64,000 bases of DNA, from the NCBI RefSeq assembly GCF_033118175.1, contig NC_083685.1, positions 125,918,501-125,982,500 on the forward strand, read 5' to 3'. The position numbers and the translations under genes were made by a program. Under the pieces are notes generated by a model. That model was not told the DNA's origin, did no database searches, and saw only the letters and a program-made list of their open reading frames with translations. Shown piece after piece: positions 1 through 11,544 of this stretch; within the stretch, counting starts at the first letter, position 1, and each line of letters opens with the position of its first letter. The stretch comes from Dama dama. Its lineage: Eukaryota; Chordata; Mammalia; Artiodactyla; Cervidae.

Positions 1-980
1 CTATCCCTTTATGTATGGAGGCCCTGATGCACTGAGGGCCCGGTGCCTCTCTGGGGGTCTGGGCTGGCCCCAGGTGGTGGGGTGCGCGGGGCTGGGCGGG
101 GGTGTTCCTGCTCTGTGGGCCCCTGGAAAGTGAGACTGCTGGGAATGTGGTCAGTCCTGGTCGGAGAGAAAAAGCCAAGGTTTCTTTCTGAGGCCCTGGG
201 GGGCAGGGAGCTTGCTCTAGGGGGTGCTGGGGGAGCCACTCACGCTGGCTCGGGGTCAGGGTCTGGCGGAGCATCAGAGGGCAGGGAGGTTCTGGATGGA
301 ACTCCAAGTGTCCCTCACGTTTCCCATCCGCATCTGAGGAAGCGGGGCCCCAGATCTTTAAGGGTGGGGCCCGGGCAACTCAAAGAGTCGAATGTTAAGA
401 GTCCAGGCCAGAAGTCGCCCTCCTCCCGCGCCCCGTCCCTCCCCTCCTCCCCTCTTCCCTTCCCCTCCCTCCCATCCTCGTGGTCAGAATTGGACAGAAC
501 AGCGCCTGCAGGGCCCAGCAGCAGATGCACAGAGAAGGCTCAGCGCGGCTGCCCCAGCTCGCCTTGAGTCCCAAGCCTCAGCGTGGAGGTCTTCCGGCTG
601 GGGCATTTCGCCCCCTCCAGCAAGGTTGCTGGACCTCAGCACTGCTGACCTGGGGCGCCTCGCTCTGTGTGGTGGAGGGCGCCTCGTGCACTGAGAGATG
701 TTTAGCAGCATCCCTGGCCTCTGCCCACTGGATGGCAGGGGCAATTCGCACCCTCCCTCTCCCTCCTCCCCCCGCTCCACAATGGTGACCCTCAAAATTG
801 TCTTCAGACATTGCCAGGTCTCTCCCGCCGGGACTATCGCTGTTGCTTGGGAACCACTGCACTAGGGAATGTTGGTGGGAGAAGCAGACAGAGTTCTGTT
901 GTGGAATATAGGTCAGTGGGCCACTTGGACTTGCTGGGAAATAAAGTGTCCAAATTCAAGATATTGAAGGTGAAGAAGTG
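1..980. other. GC-rich non-coding start of window, no gene recognised
   Basis: The stretch is GC-rich with purine/pyrimidine-biased segments, for example the CT-rich tract near 418-478. Open frames exist on both strands, but none resembles a known family and none has convincing exon borders. I looked here for a CD300 signal exon (Met, a Leu-rich run, then Pro-Gly with a phase-1 GTGAG donor) to complete the CD300E-like gene downstream, and did not find one. Confidence 0.5.
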
Positions 981-986
981 GGAATT

Positions 987-1110
987 CCTTGGTGGTCCAG
1001 TGGTTAGGACTTGGCATTTTTCCTGCTGAGGGACCTGGTTTCAATCCGTGGGGTGGGGTGGGGGACTAAGATGCTGCAAGATGGGCAGCTCAGCCAAAAA
1101 TTTTTTTGAA
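987..1110 (+). mobile_element. tRNA-Glu-type (CHR) SINE fragment
   Basis: It starts with the ruminant SINE head motif 'ttccttggtggtccagtggt', continues into a degenerate B-box-like 'ggtttcaatcc' and ends in an A-rich/T-run tail near 1096-1110. The family call is from memory of ruminant SINEs. Confidence 0.75.
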
Positions 1111-1311
1111 AATGAAGAAGGAAAAAATGTATTTTGTATGTTAACTTGAACATTAAACAAAAGCAAAAGGCTCCCAATCTGTGGGTGACAGTATATTGCC
1201 TCAATGGTTGGTTGGATGGGTGGATGGGGAGAGGGAAGGAAAGAGAAAGGGAGGGAGGGAAGGATGGCTGGATGGACAGACAGACAGGTGATCAGTAAGT
1301 AGATTATTTGG

Positions 1312-1527
1312 GCTTCCCTGCTGGCTGAGATGGTAAAAAAACCTGCCTGCAATGACAGAGACCCGGGTTTGATCCCTGGGTCAGAAAGATCTCCTGGAGA
1401 AGGAAATGGCAACCCACTCCAGTAGTCTTGCCTGGAGAATCCCATGGACAGAAGACCCTGGCAGGCTATCTAGTCCATGGGGGTGCAAAGAGCTGGGCAC
1501 GACTTAGCGACTAAACCGCAACAATCG
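1312..1527 (+). mobile_element. Bov-tA-type SINE
   Basis: This is a nearly complete bovid SINE. It has the head 'ggcttccctgctggctgaga', the box 'gggtttgatccctggg', the body 'ggcaacccactccagta' and the tail 'gagctgggcacgacttagcg'. It is preceded by a GGAT/GGGA-rich simple stretch (about 1205-1290) and followed by a further SINE-tail-like piece and a short AC run (about 1614-1629). Confidence 0.85.
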
Positions 1528-1847
1528 TCACAGAGTTCTGGCCTCCTTCACACGTTTGTTACTCAGTTTATTAGCTTGTTAGTTGCAAAGAGTCAGACAG
1601 AACTGAAGGGACTCACACACACACACACAAGTATATTACATACACAATCCTTTTTCAGAAGTTTGGCACTTTGCCAAAACCATTTCTCACCTGACCTTTA
1701 TACCGGGCTAACCCATTGCCTCCTTGGCTTCTGATCCCTCCTTCCTCTGGCCTCAGGGTGACTTCCAGGCTCCCAGAGGACCTGACCCCCCAGGCTCCTC
1801 TGGCCCAGGCTCTTTAGGATGAAGACAAGACTGACTGTGTCTTCCAG

Positions 1848-4800
1848 GCTCTTTGTCCCTGAGTGGCCCCAGCACCGTGACGGGTACCGTGGGGGCCTCC
1901 CTGAGCGTGGGGTGTCGCTACGAGGAGGAATACAGGGCATTTCACAAATACTGGTGCAGACAGCCGTGCTTCCTGCTTTGGCAGCGGGCTGTGCAGACCA
2001 GCGGGTCCGAAGTGCAAGTGAAGAGCGGCCGGGTGTCCATCACGGACCATCCGGACGACCTCGCCTTCACAGTGACCTTGGACAGCCTCACTGCAGACGA
2101 TGCAGGGAAATACAGGTGTGGGGCTGCGACAATTCTGAAGGAAGAAGGACTCCTCGGCTTCCTGCCTGATCCCTTTTTCCAGGTTCAAGTGATTGTCTCC
2201 CCAGGTAAGACCCTCCTTTTCTCTGGTACTGGTGGTAAAAGAATCTGAGCTCAGGTCTGCTGGGGAGTCCCAGGAAATCTCAGCCCAGGGGAGAGGAACT
2301 GGGCCTGGTGGTTGTATGTCAGAGCTTCAGGGCCAAGTGCATTGTGTGCACGCGAGTGTGTGTCCGGTGTGTGAGTGTGAGAGTGTAAGAGGGTGTGAGA
2401 GTGAGGGGGGGACACCCAGGTTCCTGCCACTGCCCCGGGTCCTGACAATGTCTGTGGGCCTTGGGGATTCTGAGGCTGTAGAGGGGGGAAGGGCCCGTTG
2501 TTATCCCGGATCCGTCAAGACTAGGGGCTCTTGCCGTCTCTCTGTGCTCACGGGGCACAGGGTGTGTGTGGGAGGGTGGGGGCCACTCCAAAAGAATCTC
2601 TTCTCACTCTCCCCTGGCTTCTGCTGTCAGAACTGGGGCCTCTCAACAACCCAGATCCTCATCCAGGAGCCCTGAGTGGTCCAGGCTCATCTCTCTGACC
2701 ACGTGATCCCGAAGGGCAAGCCCCAGCCCCAGCTCCTCCCCTGAGCCTTTCCTTGGCCTCTGACCACTGTGCTGACCCAGGGAAAACCCATTCCCCGGAG
2801 GCACCAGCAACTGGGCGGGGGGCCAAGGGGAGTGGTTTGTAAGCATGGGAAAGCCCGAGAGGGAGCCCCCAAGCCTCTGGCCCCTGTCTGGGCCTTAGGA
2901 AGCATCACTACGAACAAAGCTGGTGGAGGTGATGGAATTCCAGTTGAGCTATTTCAAATCCTGAAAGATGATGCTGTGAAAGGGCTGCACTCAGTATGCT
3001 GTGCATATTGTGCATAAATGCTGTGTCTCTGTCTGTCTGACATCCTCTCTGTCTCCTCAGCCTCCCTCTGCTTCTGCTCCTTTCCCTTCTGGACTCTGAA
3101 CCCTCAGAGTGGTGGGCAGCAGGGAGCCCACAAACCCCTGGACCGGACAAGGCGGAAGTGGGCTGGGGGACCACTAGCAGAATATTTTTAAAATATTTCC
3201 TTACTTATTTATGGGTGTGCTGGATCTTCATGCTGCACACGGGCTTTTCCCCAGTGTGGCAAGTGGGTGCAACCCTCCAGCTCTGGGGCACAGGCTTCTC
3301 CTGGCAGTGGCTTCTCCGGTTGCTGAGCACAGGCTCTAGGACGCTCAGGCTTCAGTAGCTTCCGCTCTGCTGTCTTCTGCCAGCGTGGACAGGGTGAGGG
3401 TGGGGTGGCATGTGGATGCACTGGCTAGCGGGTGGGGCCTGAGGTCCAACTCTTGTGCTGACCTTCACGCACTCCTGTTTTCAACAAGGTGAGGAAAAGG
3501 AAAATGCTTAATGCTTAATGCCAGAGGCAATGACGCTGATCCTGGTTGTGTCCACCTGGACGCAGAACAGGTTGGGATGGCGTTGGGTGGAGATACTCCT
3601 ATATGTTGGTCAGGCCTGGGTCTGAGTATGAGGAGGTGATGGTCCCAGAACACCTGTCCAGCCCCTTCTGTGACTGGGAGCCATGCAGGTGACAGGCAAC
3701 TGGCTGGGGAGAGTCGTGGACAGGACGCTGTTCTTCACCCTCCACTGTTCTTCACTCCACCTTCCATCACAGCCTCCAGTAGCAACAGCTCTACGTGGAC
3801 TTCTGGATCGCTCAGCCAGCAGCAAGGGTAAGGTGCACGCCTCGTCGTGTCCTCTGTCATCTTCACGCTTCTTCCCAAGGGCAGGGCTTCCTTAATGAGT
3901 CACCACTCAACAAACATTTCATTTACTTGCTGTGTGCCAGGAACTGATCCAAAGGCTAGGAATATGACTGTGAACTAATGAGCAAAGTTGTACTTTCGTG
4001 GAAGTTTCTTTCAAATGGGTAGATTTTAGGCAATGGCAAGATGGATAAGAAGAGAGATAGATGATAGATAGATATGGATGATCGATAGATACAAAGATAC
4101 ATACACACATAGGAATAGATAGAGGACAGTTGATAGAGATGTGTGAAAGGAAGGATAGCTAGATATGGCTAGATGGATGGAGGGATAGATGGATGGACGG
4201 ATGGATGGATGGATAGATGGGTGGATAGATGGATGGATGGATGATACATACATGGATGAATATAGATAGATATGGATGGATGATTGATAGATACATACAT
4301 ATAGAGCATAGTTGGTAGAGACAGAGATATGTGACAGGATGGATAGACATATGATAAATAACATCTATGATAGATGGAGAGGTGGATACTTGGATAGATG
4401 ATAGATAGATAATAGAGGAAAGGTCAGTTAACAGCATTCACTGTGAGGAAAATGAAGCAGGTGTGTAAGGATAGGGTGAGAGGTGTGTGGGAAAATGACG
4501 GGGCATGATGAAGGTGACCAAGATGCTCAGTGAAAACAAATAACCAAGAGATCGTCTTAGTTTAGGTTTGTTCAAACTCGATCCTAAGACATGTTTTGGC
4601 GAGTTGATCCCAGGAATAACGGTGAGGGAATGGGGAACGGGGAAGCAGGGAACGCCAGTGAAGTAGACACCAGTGAAAGAGGTGTCACCATAGCAACGGG
4701 GCTCACTCCCTCTCCGAGAGACTCTGTGGGGCATCCCCTGGGACAGTCCCACAGCATGGTGAGGAAGCTGGGGTGGTGGTCCATACACACTGGTCCTCGT

Positions 4801-5789
4801 GGTGGGAGAAGATGGAGAGGCTGGCGGTTTTCATACAGAGCAATGAGGGACGGCCTCTCAGAAAAAGTGATGTGTGAGCAGAAACCTGAAGGAAGCGGGA
4901 GAGCTCACCACGGAGCCTGGAGGAGTGTCCAGGCAGAGGGTTCTATAGCACGTGTGGCCTGCTTGGTGCAGGAAGCCACATACACCCCAAAACCAGAGAT
5001 CGTCCTCAGGCCAAGGATGTGGGAGACCACTGGTGGGCTCAGTACTGTCCAAGCGGCCAGGAGCTCTCGGGGGCCAAGAGGGAACAAGGCGGGAACCAGC
5101 AGGGTCGGCCCCAGGAGCCCAGTGTGATCTCGGAGGTGACCCTGGAGGGCCGCCTTAGGCTGGGAGCCAGGCGGGGGGCCGGGGAGGCGGAGAGATTAAG
5201 CAGAGGCTCAGGATGGGAAGAGGACGCGGTGTTTGTGAGGAGCTGGAGTGAGGGCAGGTCCTGGGACCCAGAGGTGAGAGAACTGGCGGTGAGCTGAGCT
5301 AGGAGTTGAGATTGTTGTGGTTGAGACTGCGGAACCATTTACACAGAAGAGATGCTCTCCCACGCGATTGTTAAGGGTGAGTGGGGACTTCCCTGGTGGT
5401 CCAGTGGCTAAGACTCCACGCTCCCAATGCAGGCAGCCCAGGTTCAACCCCTGATCAGGGAAGTAGGATTCTACTTGCCACAACTAAAGATCCCGCATAC
5501 CACTACTAAGACCCAGTGCAGCCTCAATACCAACCAGACTTGACCTTGATTTTGAGTTTTGAGGCCAAGGGACCTGAGCACAGAGGAAGATGGGGGAGGG
5601 GTCTGGGCCTCCTGTTAAAGCAGAAACTCACCACGGGTCGCCACATCCTCCCACAGGCCCTGGCTGGGCAGCGCCCACTTCCTGCTCCTGGTCTTCCCGA
5701 AGGTGCCCCTGCTCCTGGGCCTGCTCAGTGCCCTCCTCTGGGTCAACAGGACTCAGCGGGCAATTTGTGGGGAGACAGAACCAGTCTGA
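1848..5789 (+). CDS. CD300E-like activating receptor, exons 2-4 (signal exon not in view)
   Basis: Three exons join in phase. The V-type Ig exon is 1848-2204 (ag acceptor, phase 1, GTAAG donor). A short Ser/Gln-rich stalk exon is 3773-3827 (phase 1 to 2). The transmembrane/tail exon is 5657-5789 and ends in TGA at 5787. The Ig domain has the B-strand Cys (SVGCRY), the C-strand pair (KYWCRQPC) and the F-strand Cys (KYRCGA). It also carries the family core SGRVSITDHPDD and an extended FG loop/G strand ending in VSPG. The DHP..LAFTVT segment and VSP ending point to CD300E rather than CD300C. The transmembrane segment keeps a Lys (VFPKVPLLLG), implying pairing with DAP12/FcR-gamma, but has Pro where the other genes have Leu. 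The first Cys of the exon (Gly-Cys-Leu elsewhere) is Ser here. Exon 1 is probably left of the window; otherwise this is a decaying copy. Family certain, subfamily likely. Confidence 0.7.
2900..3010 (+). mobile_element. BovB (RTE) LINE fragment in intron
   Basis: The frame reads TNKAGGGDGIPVELFQILKD, a stretch typical of the BovB reverse transcriptase N-terminal region. Only about 110 bp remain, with no intact ORF. It lies in the intron between the Ig and stalk exons of the CD300E-like gene. Confidence 0.7.
3190..3345 (-). mobile_element. CHR-type SINE fragment (reverse)
   Basis: A reverse-oriented SINE tail/body with 'gctgcacacgggcttttccc', 'ctctggggcacaggc' and 'tgctgagcacaggctctagg'. It resembles the tail of the SINE found in intron 2 of the CD300C-like genes. 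Confidence 0.55.
4040..4423. repeat. GATA/GGAT tetranucleotide microsatellite
   Basis: About 380 bp of imperfect (GATA)n, (GGAT)n and (GATG)n tetramers. The minus-strand frames read Tyr-Leu-Ser/His-Pro-Ser-Ile repeats only because of the simple sequence. It sits in the last intron of the CD300E-like gene and is likely length-polymorphic. Confidence 0.9.
5382..5520 (+). mobile_element. CHR-type SINE
   Basis: Head 'gacttccctggtggtccagt', box 'ggttcaacccctgatcaggg', then 'ccacaactaaagatcccgca'. It lies just upstream of the transmembrane exon of the CD300E-like gene. Confidence 0.8.
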
Positions 5790-6296
5790 CCAAGACAATC
5801 TGCAGCCTTGCCCCCTCGCCATCAATATACTGTCCAGAGCAGACTAGAGAAGAACTTCTGACCTTGAACTTCATGTCGCTTTTCACCTTATAGCCAGAGA
5901 CTCGATTAAAAAAAAAACTTAAAAGAGTTTAATGAAATATATCACATATACAAGTGTCTATATGATATTTACCTGCCTGGTGCTTGGCTGGGGAGAACCG
6001 GGGAGAGCATTTCACAAGGGCACCCAGAACCCCTCATTCCCTAGGAGGGAGCCCCAGGCACAGCACTGCTCGTCAGGGGACCCCAGGGCCTGATTTTCTG
6101 CCATCTCACCCACCTGCGTTTCTTTCCCCCAGGTATAGATTCTCAACTCTTCATTTCTTCATTCACTCACCAAATACAAAGAGCCTGACATGTTCCTAGG
6201 TGTCGTGGAGAGAGCAATCATTAAAACATGGGTTTATATTCTAATGGTAGTTTTTAAAAAAATAAAGATATAACACTGGTTTATAACAAGCGTTGT

Positions 6297-6420
6297 GGGG
6301 ACTTCTCCGGTGGTCCAGTGGTTAAGACTTCGCCTTTCAATACAGGGAGTGTGAGTTTGATCCCTGGTCAGGAGACTAAGATTCCACATGCCTCATGGCC
6401 AAAAAACCAAAACATAAACA
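6297..6420 (+). mobile_element. CHR-type SINE
   Basis: Head 'acttctccggtggtccagtg', box 'gtttgatccctggtcagg' and 'attccacatgcctcatggcc' followed by an A-rich tail. AC and A runs follow at about 6465-6520. Confidence 0.8.
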
Positions 6421-6888
6421 ACAGAAGCAATGTTGTAACAAATTCAATAAGCACTTTAAAAATGGTTCACACACACACCAAAAAAAAAAGTCTCATAGAG
6501 GAAAAAAAAAAAAAAAAACCAGACCAGAATTCAGAGGGTGGGGTGACAGGAGGGCAGAGACGACCTCTCGGATGAGAGCCTCTGGCTGGTGGGGGAGGTG
6601 GACGGGCTGGACAGAGGCAAAGGCCTGGGTCAAGAAGGAGCAGGGGCTGGGATGACCCTCTCTCTCCAACCGGGTGATCCCCTCTAAGTCAGCCAGCATC
6701 AAAAAGAGTCTCCATAAAATAGAGCCTCTTGCTCTCTGGGAGGTGGGAGCTTGGGTAGAGGTTAGGGTAGTTTACCTTGTTGGGGCCCATCCCCCGTGTC
6801 TGAGCCCCAGGTCAGTCGGAAGCCTTGCTGGGTGGATGTGGCATCTCTATTTCCTGACCTCAAGGGCAAAAGTAGAAGGTAACCACTC

Positions 6889-7085
6889 GGGCTTCCCAGG
6901 TGGTGCTAGTGGTAAAGAACGCCTGCAATGCAGGAGACATAAGAGATGCAGGTTTGATCCCTGGGTTGGGAAGATCCCCTGGAGGAGGGCACAGCAATCC
7001 AGTCCAGTATTCTTGTCTGGAGAATCCCATGGACAGAGGAGCCTGGTGGGCTCAGACACGACTGAGGCAAGTCGGCACACACCAG
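6889..7085 (+). mobile_element. Bov-tA-type SINE
   Basis: Head 'ggcttcccaggtggtgctag', then 'gtaaagaacgcctgcaatgc', 'ggaagatcccctggagga', and tail 'cagacacgactgaggcaagt'. Confidence 0.85.
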
Positions 7086-7089
7086 GGCA

Positions 7090-7789
7090 CACTTGTGGCA
7101 GTTCTTCATCCCCCCACCAGGTGGTGCTAGTGGCCTCTTGCAGAGCTTCACTCCTTCAAGGACATACGAACAATTCTACTCCAACGGGATTGCCTCTCAG
7201 CTGCTGAATCTGATCCTGGCCACCCTGAGCATCAGAACAAGACCCGTTGCATCCTGACAGCCGTTCCTCTCCAGACTGAGTCCTACCGCCCCTTCCCTCT
7301 CGTCAGCCTGAGCTGTCTGAGTAGGGGTCACCTCCCCACCATGGGACCGACCAGACACGGACCCAGACATCCAGGGGTTCCAGGACCAGAGCTCAAGGGG
7401 CAACCGGGGCTCTGGGGCCAGTGGGTAGTTCGGACTGGAGTTGATCAAGGTCCTAAAGACCCGTTCCCCAGGGAGGGGCTAGACCCAGGTAAGAAGGATG
7501 AGGACACATCTGATTCCAGTCCGGGACTACAGCTGCCCGGAGCAGCCGCTCCCTAACTGCTCTTCTGGACGTCTTCCTCCCTGGGAGGAGTGGAGAGACC
7601 CAGCGCCCCCTGCTAAACGTGTCTGCTCGCTTGGAACTCGAAGTGGTGACGACTGTCAGTTTCCTTGTATCACCCGTGAGTGAGGGAAGCTGCTATTCCT
7701 ATCAAACCACCGGTAGATGTGTAAGTGAGCAGGACCCTATGGGGCCTTCCCGGGGTTGGGGTGTGTGTGGGGTGGTCAGGCCTTCCTCC
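7090..7789. other. non-coding gap, nothing recognised
   Basis: No CD300-type exon, SINE or LINE was recognised. Short open frames are present on both strands but show no family resemblance and no paired splice signals. Confidence 0.4.
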
Positions 7790-8170
7790 TTATCCCCTGC
7801 TTCAGCTCCTCTCTGAAGTACCTACGTAACAGTATTTGATGCACAGTTCCTGAGCTGTTTTGCAGGGGTGAAAACCCCCCACCAAAGGGAAGATGTTGAC
7901 TGCTTGATGACCATGAGCACCTGGCCCCAGGCCTCCTGGTCCTCAGGACTGGTAGACGGAACCCCTGTGACACCCTCTGCTCTTCCTCATCAGCCGATCA
8001 GAGGATCATGGGGGACCCTGCGACCACCTCCCTCAAGCTGGCTTTTAAAAATGCTTTGCTGAAGTCTTTCAGGGAGCTCAAGGCTTTCTAGGGTATGAGC
8101 CTCCTCTTCTTGCAATGAAACTTCCTTTCCTCCGACGTTTCAGTTTGTTTGGCCTCACTGTGCCTCAGGC
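7790..8170 (+). mobile_element. possible solo LTR remnant of an endogenous retrovirus
   Basis: The layout resembles a class I-type LTR. It has GC-rich U3-like sequence, a TATA-like 'ggcttttaaaaatgctttgc' near 8040, then a pyrimidine-rich stretch and 'cttgcaatgaaacttccttt'. There are no gag, pol or env frames beside it. The terminal TG/CA and target-site duplication were not resolved, so this rests on overall look only. Confidence 0.35.
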
Positions 8171-8440
8171 ACGCGAACATGCATCAGCAGATTAAGTTTT
8201 AATCCAGAAGTCATTTAATAGCCCAATTAATTCTACTTTATGGCCATTTGTGTAACAGAAAGTCAATCTGTGAACTTGGCGCGTTTAAAATACACTGCAA
8301 TTCTTATAATCCTCTTTTGGCATCTCTCCTTTTTTTTTAAGACTCTAAGAGCTTTTATAAAATAAAAAGCTTTATTTTATAAAGTATCTATCTTATTCCC
8401 CAGGTTTCTGTGGAGCTTGGAGAGACCCTGAAACCCAGAA

Positions 8441-8592
8441 GGAAATAAAGCTGATACTCCTGATCCACTCCCCTTCGAAGAAAGGCAGTGACTTGGCTTT
8501 AAGCTCAGGCGGTAAAGAATCTGCCTGTAATGCGGGAGATCTGGGTTCCATCCCTGGGCTGGGAAGATCCCCTGAAGGCGGGTATAGCAACC
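8441..8592 (+). repeat. left arm of a 152-bp inverted repeat
   Basis: It starts 'ggaaataaagctgatactcc', passes through about 75 bp of sequence outside the standard SINE consensus and enters the first part of a Bov-tA SINE. The reverse complement recurs at 9715-9866 with only scattered differences. Confidence 0.85.
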
Positions 8593-8697
8593 TACTCTAG
8601 TATTCTTGCCTGGAGAATCGCCATGGACAGAGGAACCTGGCGGGTGTAGTCCATGGGGTCTCAAACAGTCGGACATAACTGAGCAACTAAGCACGGA
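8497..8697 (+). mobile_element. Bov-tA-type SINE with atypical head
   Basis: The body is standard ('gtaaagaatctgcctgtaat', 'gctgggaagatcccctgaag', 'cggacataactgagcaacta'). The head is 'gacttggctttaagctcagg' instead of the usual 'ggcttccctggtggctcag'. The same head occurs in the inverted copy at 9715-9866. Confidence 0.8.
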
Positions 8698-9274
8698 ACT
8701 TTTTATTAGTTTAATTATATTTTTCCCTGGTGAAAGAGAGACCCAATATGAAACCGTTAGATGTCATCCAGGGAGCTCTGAAGAGCTCTGGTACCACAGT
8801 CCTTTATGTCTCAATGCAAAGAATTCAGTGACAGCAAAGTGATAGATAAGAAATGATTTATTAGAATAGGATGCTTGTGAGGCTTACAAAAGGGTGGCTG
8901 AGAGATATCACGCCCGAGAACTTACTGGGTTACAGTTTTATAATCAAAGGAAAAGTGGGGAGGAGGAGAAGAACTTTGTTTTTCTTGAGTAAATGTAGTG
9001 TTTCCATCATCAGCTCCTCCTCCAGATTGAGTAGTGGAGTTTTCTTGTCCCCACACAGTCAAGCTAGGTCCACAAATTATTGATTTTTATGTGTGCAGAA
9101 AGCATTAATTACTGAACTCACTGGACAGGATGTGGGGCTCATGCCACCACCGTTTTATTTTGGGGAGGCATGTCTTGTGCTTCTGTTGCATGGTTTTGTT
9201 GCTGAGCAAGCCTGCTTGGTTTTGTGGTTAAGCAAACCTGCTTTCATGAGTAATCATCAACTTACAAGACTTGC
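8698..9274. other. AT-rich interspersed-repeat-like DNA between inverted arms
   Basis: No gene. The stretch around 8840-9000 ('gaaatgatttattagaatag' and following) and the 'ggttttgttgctgagcaagc' tandem-like motif near 9190-9240 look like retroviral-LTR or other interspersed-repeat sequence. I cannot name the family. Confidence 0.3.
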
Positions 9275-9466
9275 AACCCAGCTGGCAAAGAATCCACCTG
9301 CAATGTGGGAGGCCTAAGTTCGGACCCCTGGGTTGGGAAGATCCCCTGGAGAAGGGAAAGGCTACCTACTCCAGTGTTCTGGCCTGGAGAATTCCATGGA
9401 CTGTATAGTCCATGGGGTTGCAAAGAGTCTGACTTTGCAACTTTGCAATGACTGAGCGACTTTCGT
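9275..9466 (+). mobile_element. Bov-tA-type SINE
   Basis: Contains 'ggcaaagaatccacctgcaa', 'ggttgggaagatcccctgga', 'ggcctggagaattccatgga' and the tail 'caatgactgagcgacttt'. Confidence 0.85.
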
Positions 9467-9714
9467 GGTTTCACGCACCCACCACCCATTTATTTTCTAC
9501 TTCCAACCCCTATTGGGGTAACTATTTAATCACCTACTTTGTCCCTTTACTCTGTCCCAATCAAGTTCACTCTGGTTGATTCCCATGCTATTTAATGCTC
9601 CACTTGACATTTTAGGCTTTTTGCTCTACATGCCTCTCTAGCAGCCCTCTGAAACACAAACAGTTCGTCAGCTCCGGGGGATGTCTGTGTGTTGGGGGTG
9701 TCGCTCTGTAGGAG

Positions 9715-9866
9715 GGTTGCCATGCCCTCCTCCAGGGAATCTTCCCAACCCAGGGATCAAACCCAGGTCTCCCGCATTGCAGGCGGATTCTTTACCGCCT
9801 GAGCTTAAAGCCAAGTCATTGCCTTTCTTTGGAGGGGAGTGGATCAGGAGTATCAGCTTTATTTCC
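9715..9866 (-). repeat. right arm of a 152-bp inverted repeat (contains reverse Bov-tA part)
   Basis: Reverse complement of 8441-8592, including the non-standard head and the adjoining unique stretch that ends 'tatcagctttatttcc'. The arms are separated by about 1.1 kb. Apart from this arm, no gene or named repeat was seen from 9467 to 10224. Confidence 0.85.
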
Positions 9867-10224
9867 CTCATAGAGGTTTGGGATCTCTGTGTCAGTTCCT
9901 CGCAGGAAATCTTTCTGAGTTAGGTCTTCATGTGCAGACTTGAGAGTTGAAGAAGGAAATTCCCACAGGGCCACCAGATACACACCTATGTTGGTCAACA
10001 CTTTAGAAAAAAGGAACAATAGGAGATGTTTGCATATGAAGAGATTTATTATAAGGAATTGGCTCACCTGGGAATACCATCGTCTGCTGTCTGTATGATT
10101 CACGCCAAGTTCAAAAGCTTGAGAAGCAGAAGTGCCAAGGATAGGAAGCAACCAGGCAGGAAGGGCTGAAGACCTTGTTCCTCCACCCATCAGGCTAACT
10201 TCATCGGACCGACTAAAGGATGCC

Positions 10225-10560
10225 CGCCTACACTGGGAGATCAGATGAGATCCAACCAGTCCTTCCTAAAAGAAGTCAACCCTGGATATTCACTGGAAGA
10301 ACAGATGCTGACGCTGAAGCTGCAATACTTTGGCCACCTGATGCGGAGAGCCTACTCATCAGGAAAGATCCTGATGCTGGGAAAGATTGGAGGCAAAAGG
10401 AGAAGGAGGCGGCAGAGGATGAGATGGTTGGATGGCCTTACCAACTCAGTGGCCATGAATCTGAGCAAACTTTGGGAGACAGTGAAGGACAGAGGAGCCT
10501 GGCATGCTGCAGTCCATGGGGTTGCAAAGAGTTGGACACAGCTACACAACGGCAACCTAC
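10225..10560 (+). mobile_element. BovB LINE 3' end
   Basis: The frame reads the BovB ORF2 C-terminus: LKLQYFGHLMRRA, then LGKIGGKRRRRRQRMRWLDG, and the terminal AVHGVAKSWTQL. It is 5'-truncated with no complete reverse transcriptase. The stretch 10561-11127 downstream has no recognised gene. Confidence 0.85.
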
Positions 10561-11127
10561 ATTGGTCAGGGGCAACCTGCTTCACTGAGTCCACCCCTTC
10601 CCACATTGATCTCCCCGGGAAACGTCCTCGCACACACCTCCAGCACTGTTCAATCCGGGCACTCTGTGGCCAGTCGGGTAGATGAATAAAATTAGCCATC
10701 ACAACAGGAACCCCTACAGAAAACCAGATGCGTTTCCTGAATTACTGTTGTCATTGCCCATGTTGATTCTTCCAACCAATCAGCACAGCCAGGAGCCAGC
10801 AGAAACTGCTTTCAGCTCAAGAAATGTTTTTCTGGAAAGGAAGATACCCAGGGGAAGTTAGTGAGAAGGGAGAGATCTTGGTGGGTGGAGAAGGTGTAAG
10901 AAACAGTCCAGATCAGGTTTCTCAATTGAGGTTACCCTGGTGACCAACAAACCTCGCGTTCTGCTTCCTGGGTCTGATGACTGTGCTTCTGCCTCTTGCT
11001 GGCCGCTGGCTGTTTCCCCTTCAGAGTCACCAGATGGTGAGGAGACACTTGGGCCGCTGTGCCAGGGAAACCTGGGTTCGGGCCTTGTCACCATCACTTA
11101 TGATATGCTTCTGGTCAGTTTGTTCAG

Positions 11128-11335
11128 GCTTTCCAGGTAGCACAGGGGTAAAGAATCCGCCTGCCAATGCAGGAGATGTGGCTTCGATCCCTGGGTCAGG
11201 AAGACCCCCTGGAGAAGAAAATGGCAACCCACTCCAGTATTCTTGCCTGGGAAATCCCATGGAAAGGGGGGCCCGGTGGGCTGCAATTCAGGGGGTTGTG
11301 AAGAGTCAGACACGACTGAGGGACTGAACATGCAC
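11128..11335 (+). mobile_element. Bov-tA-type SINE
   Basis: Contains 'ggtaaagaatccgcctgcca', 'cttcgatccctgggtcagga', 'ggcaacccactccagtattc' and 'gagtcagacacgactgaggg'. Confidence 0.85.
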
Positions 11336-11544
11336 ACATGCAGTTTGTTTAACTTCTGGTTCGTGGGAAAGGTAGCTGGGGAGAGGTGAGGTTTAGCGAT
11401 ACACTCTTTACTACATGAAAAAGGCCAGTAAAGGATCAATTCCCGCCCCCCCCCAAAAAAAAATCAAGCAAACGTTCCGAAGTATAATTTCGCATTTTGA
11501 TTTTGCATGTGTGTTCATTACTTAATTTTTTATTTCCATGTTTT

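Noticed and set aside
4040..4423. Long repetitive Tyr/Ser/Ile/His frames on the minus strand
   Set aside because: Produced by the GATA/GGAT microsatellite; low-complexity translation only.
7498..7683. Short Cys-containing frame that looked faintly lectin-like
   Set aside because: Too short, no matched splice signals, no conserved motif beyond chance cysteines.
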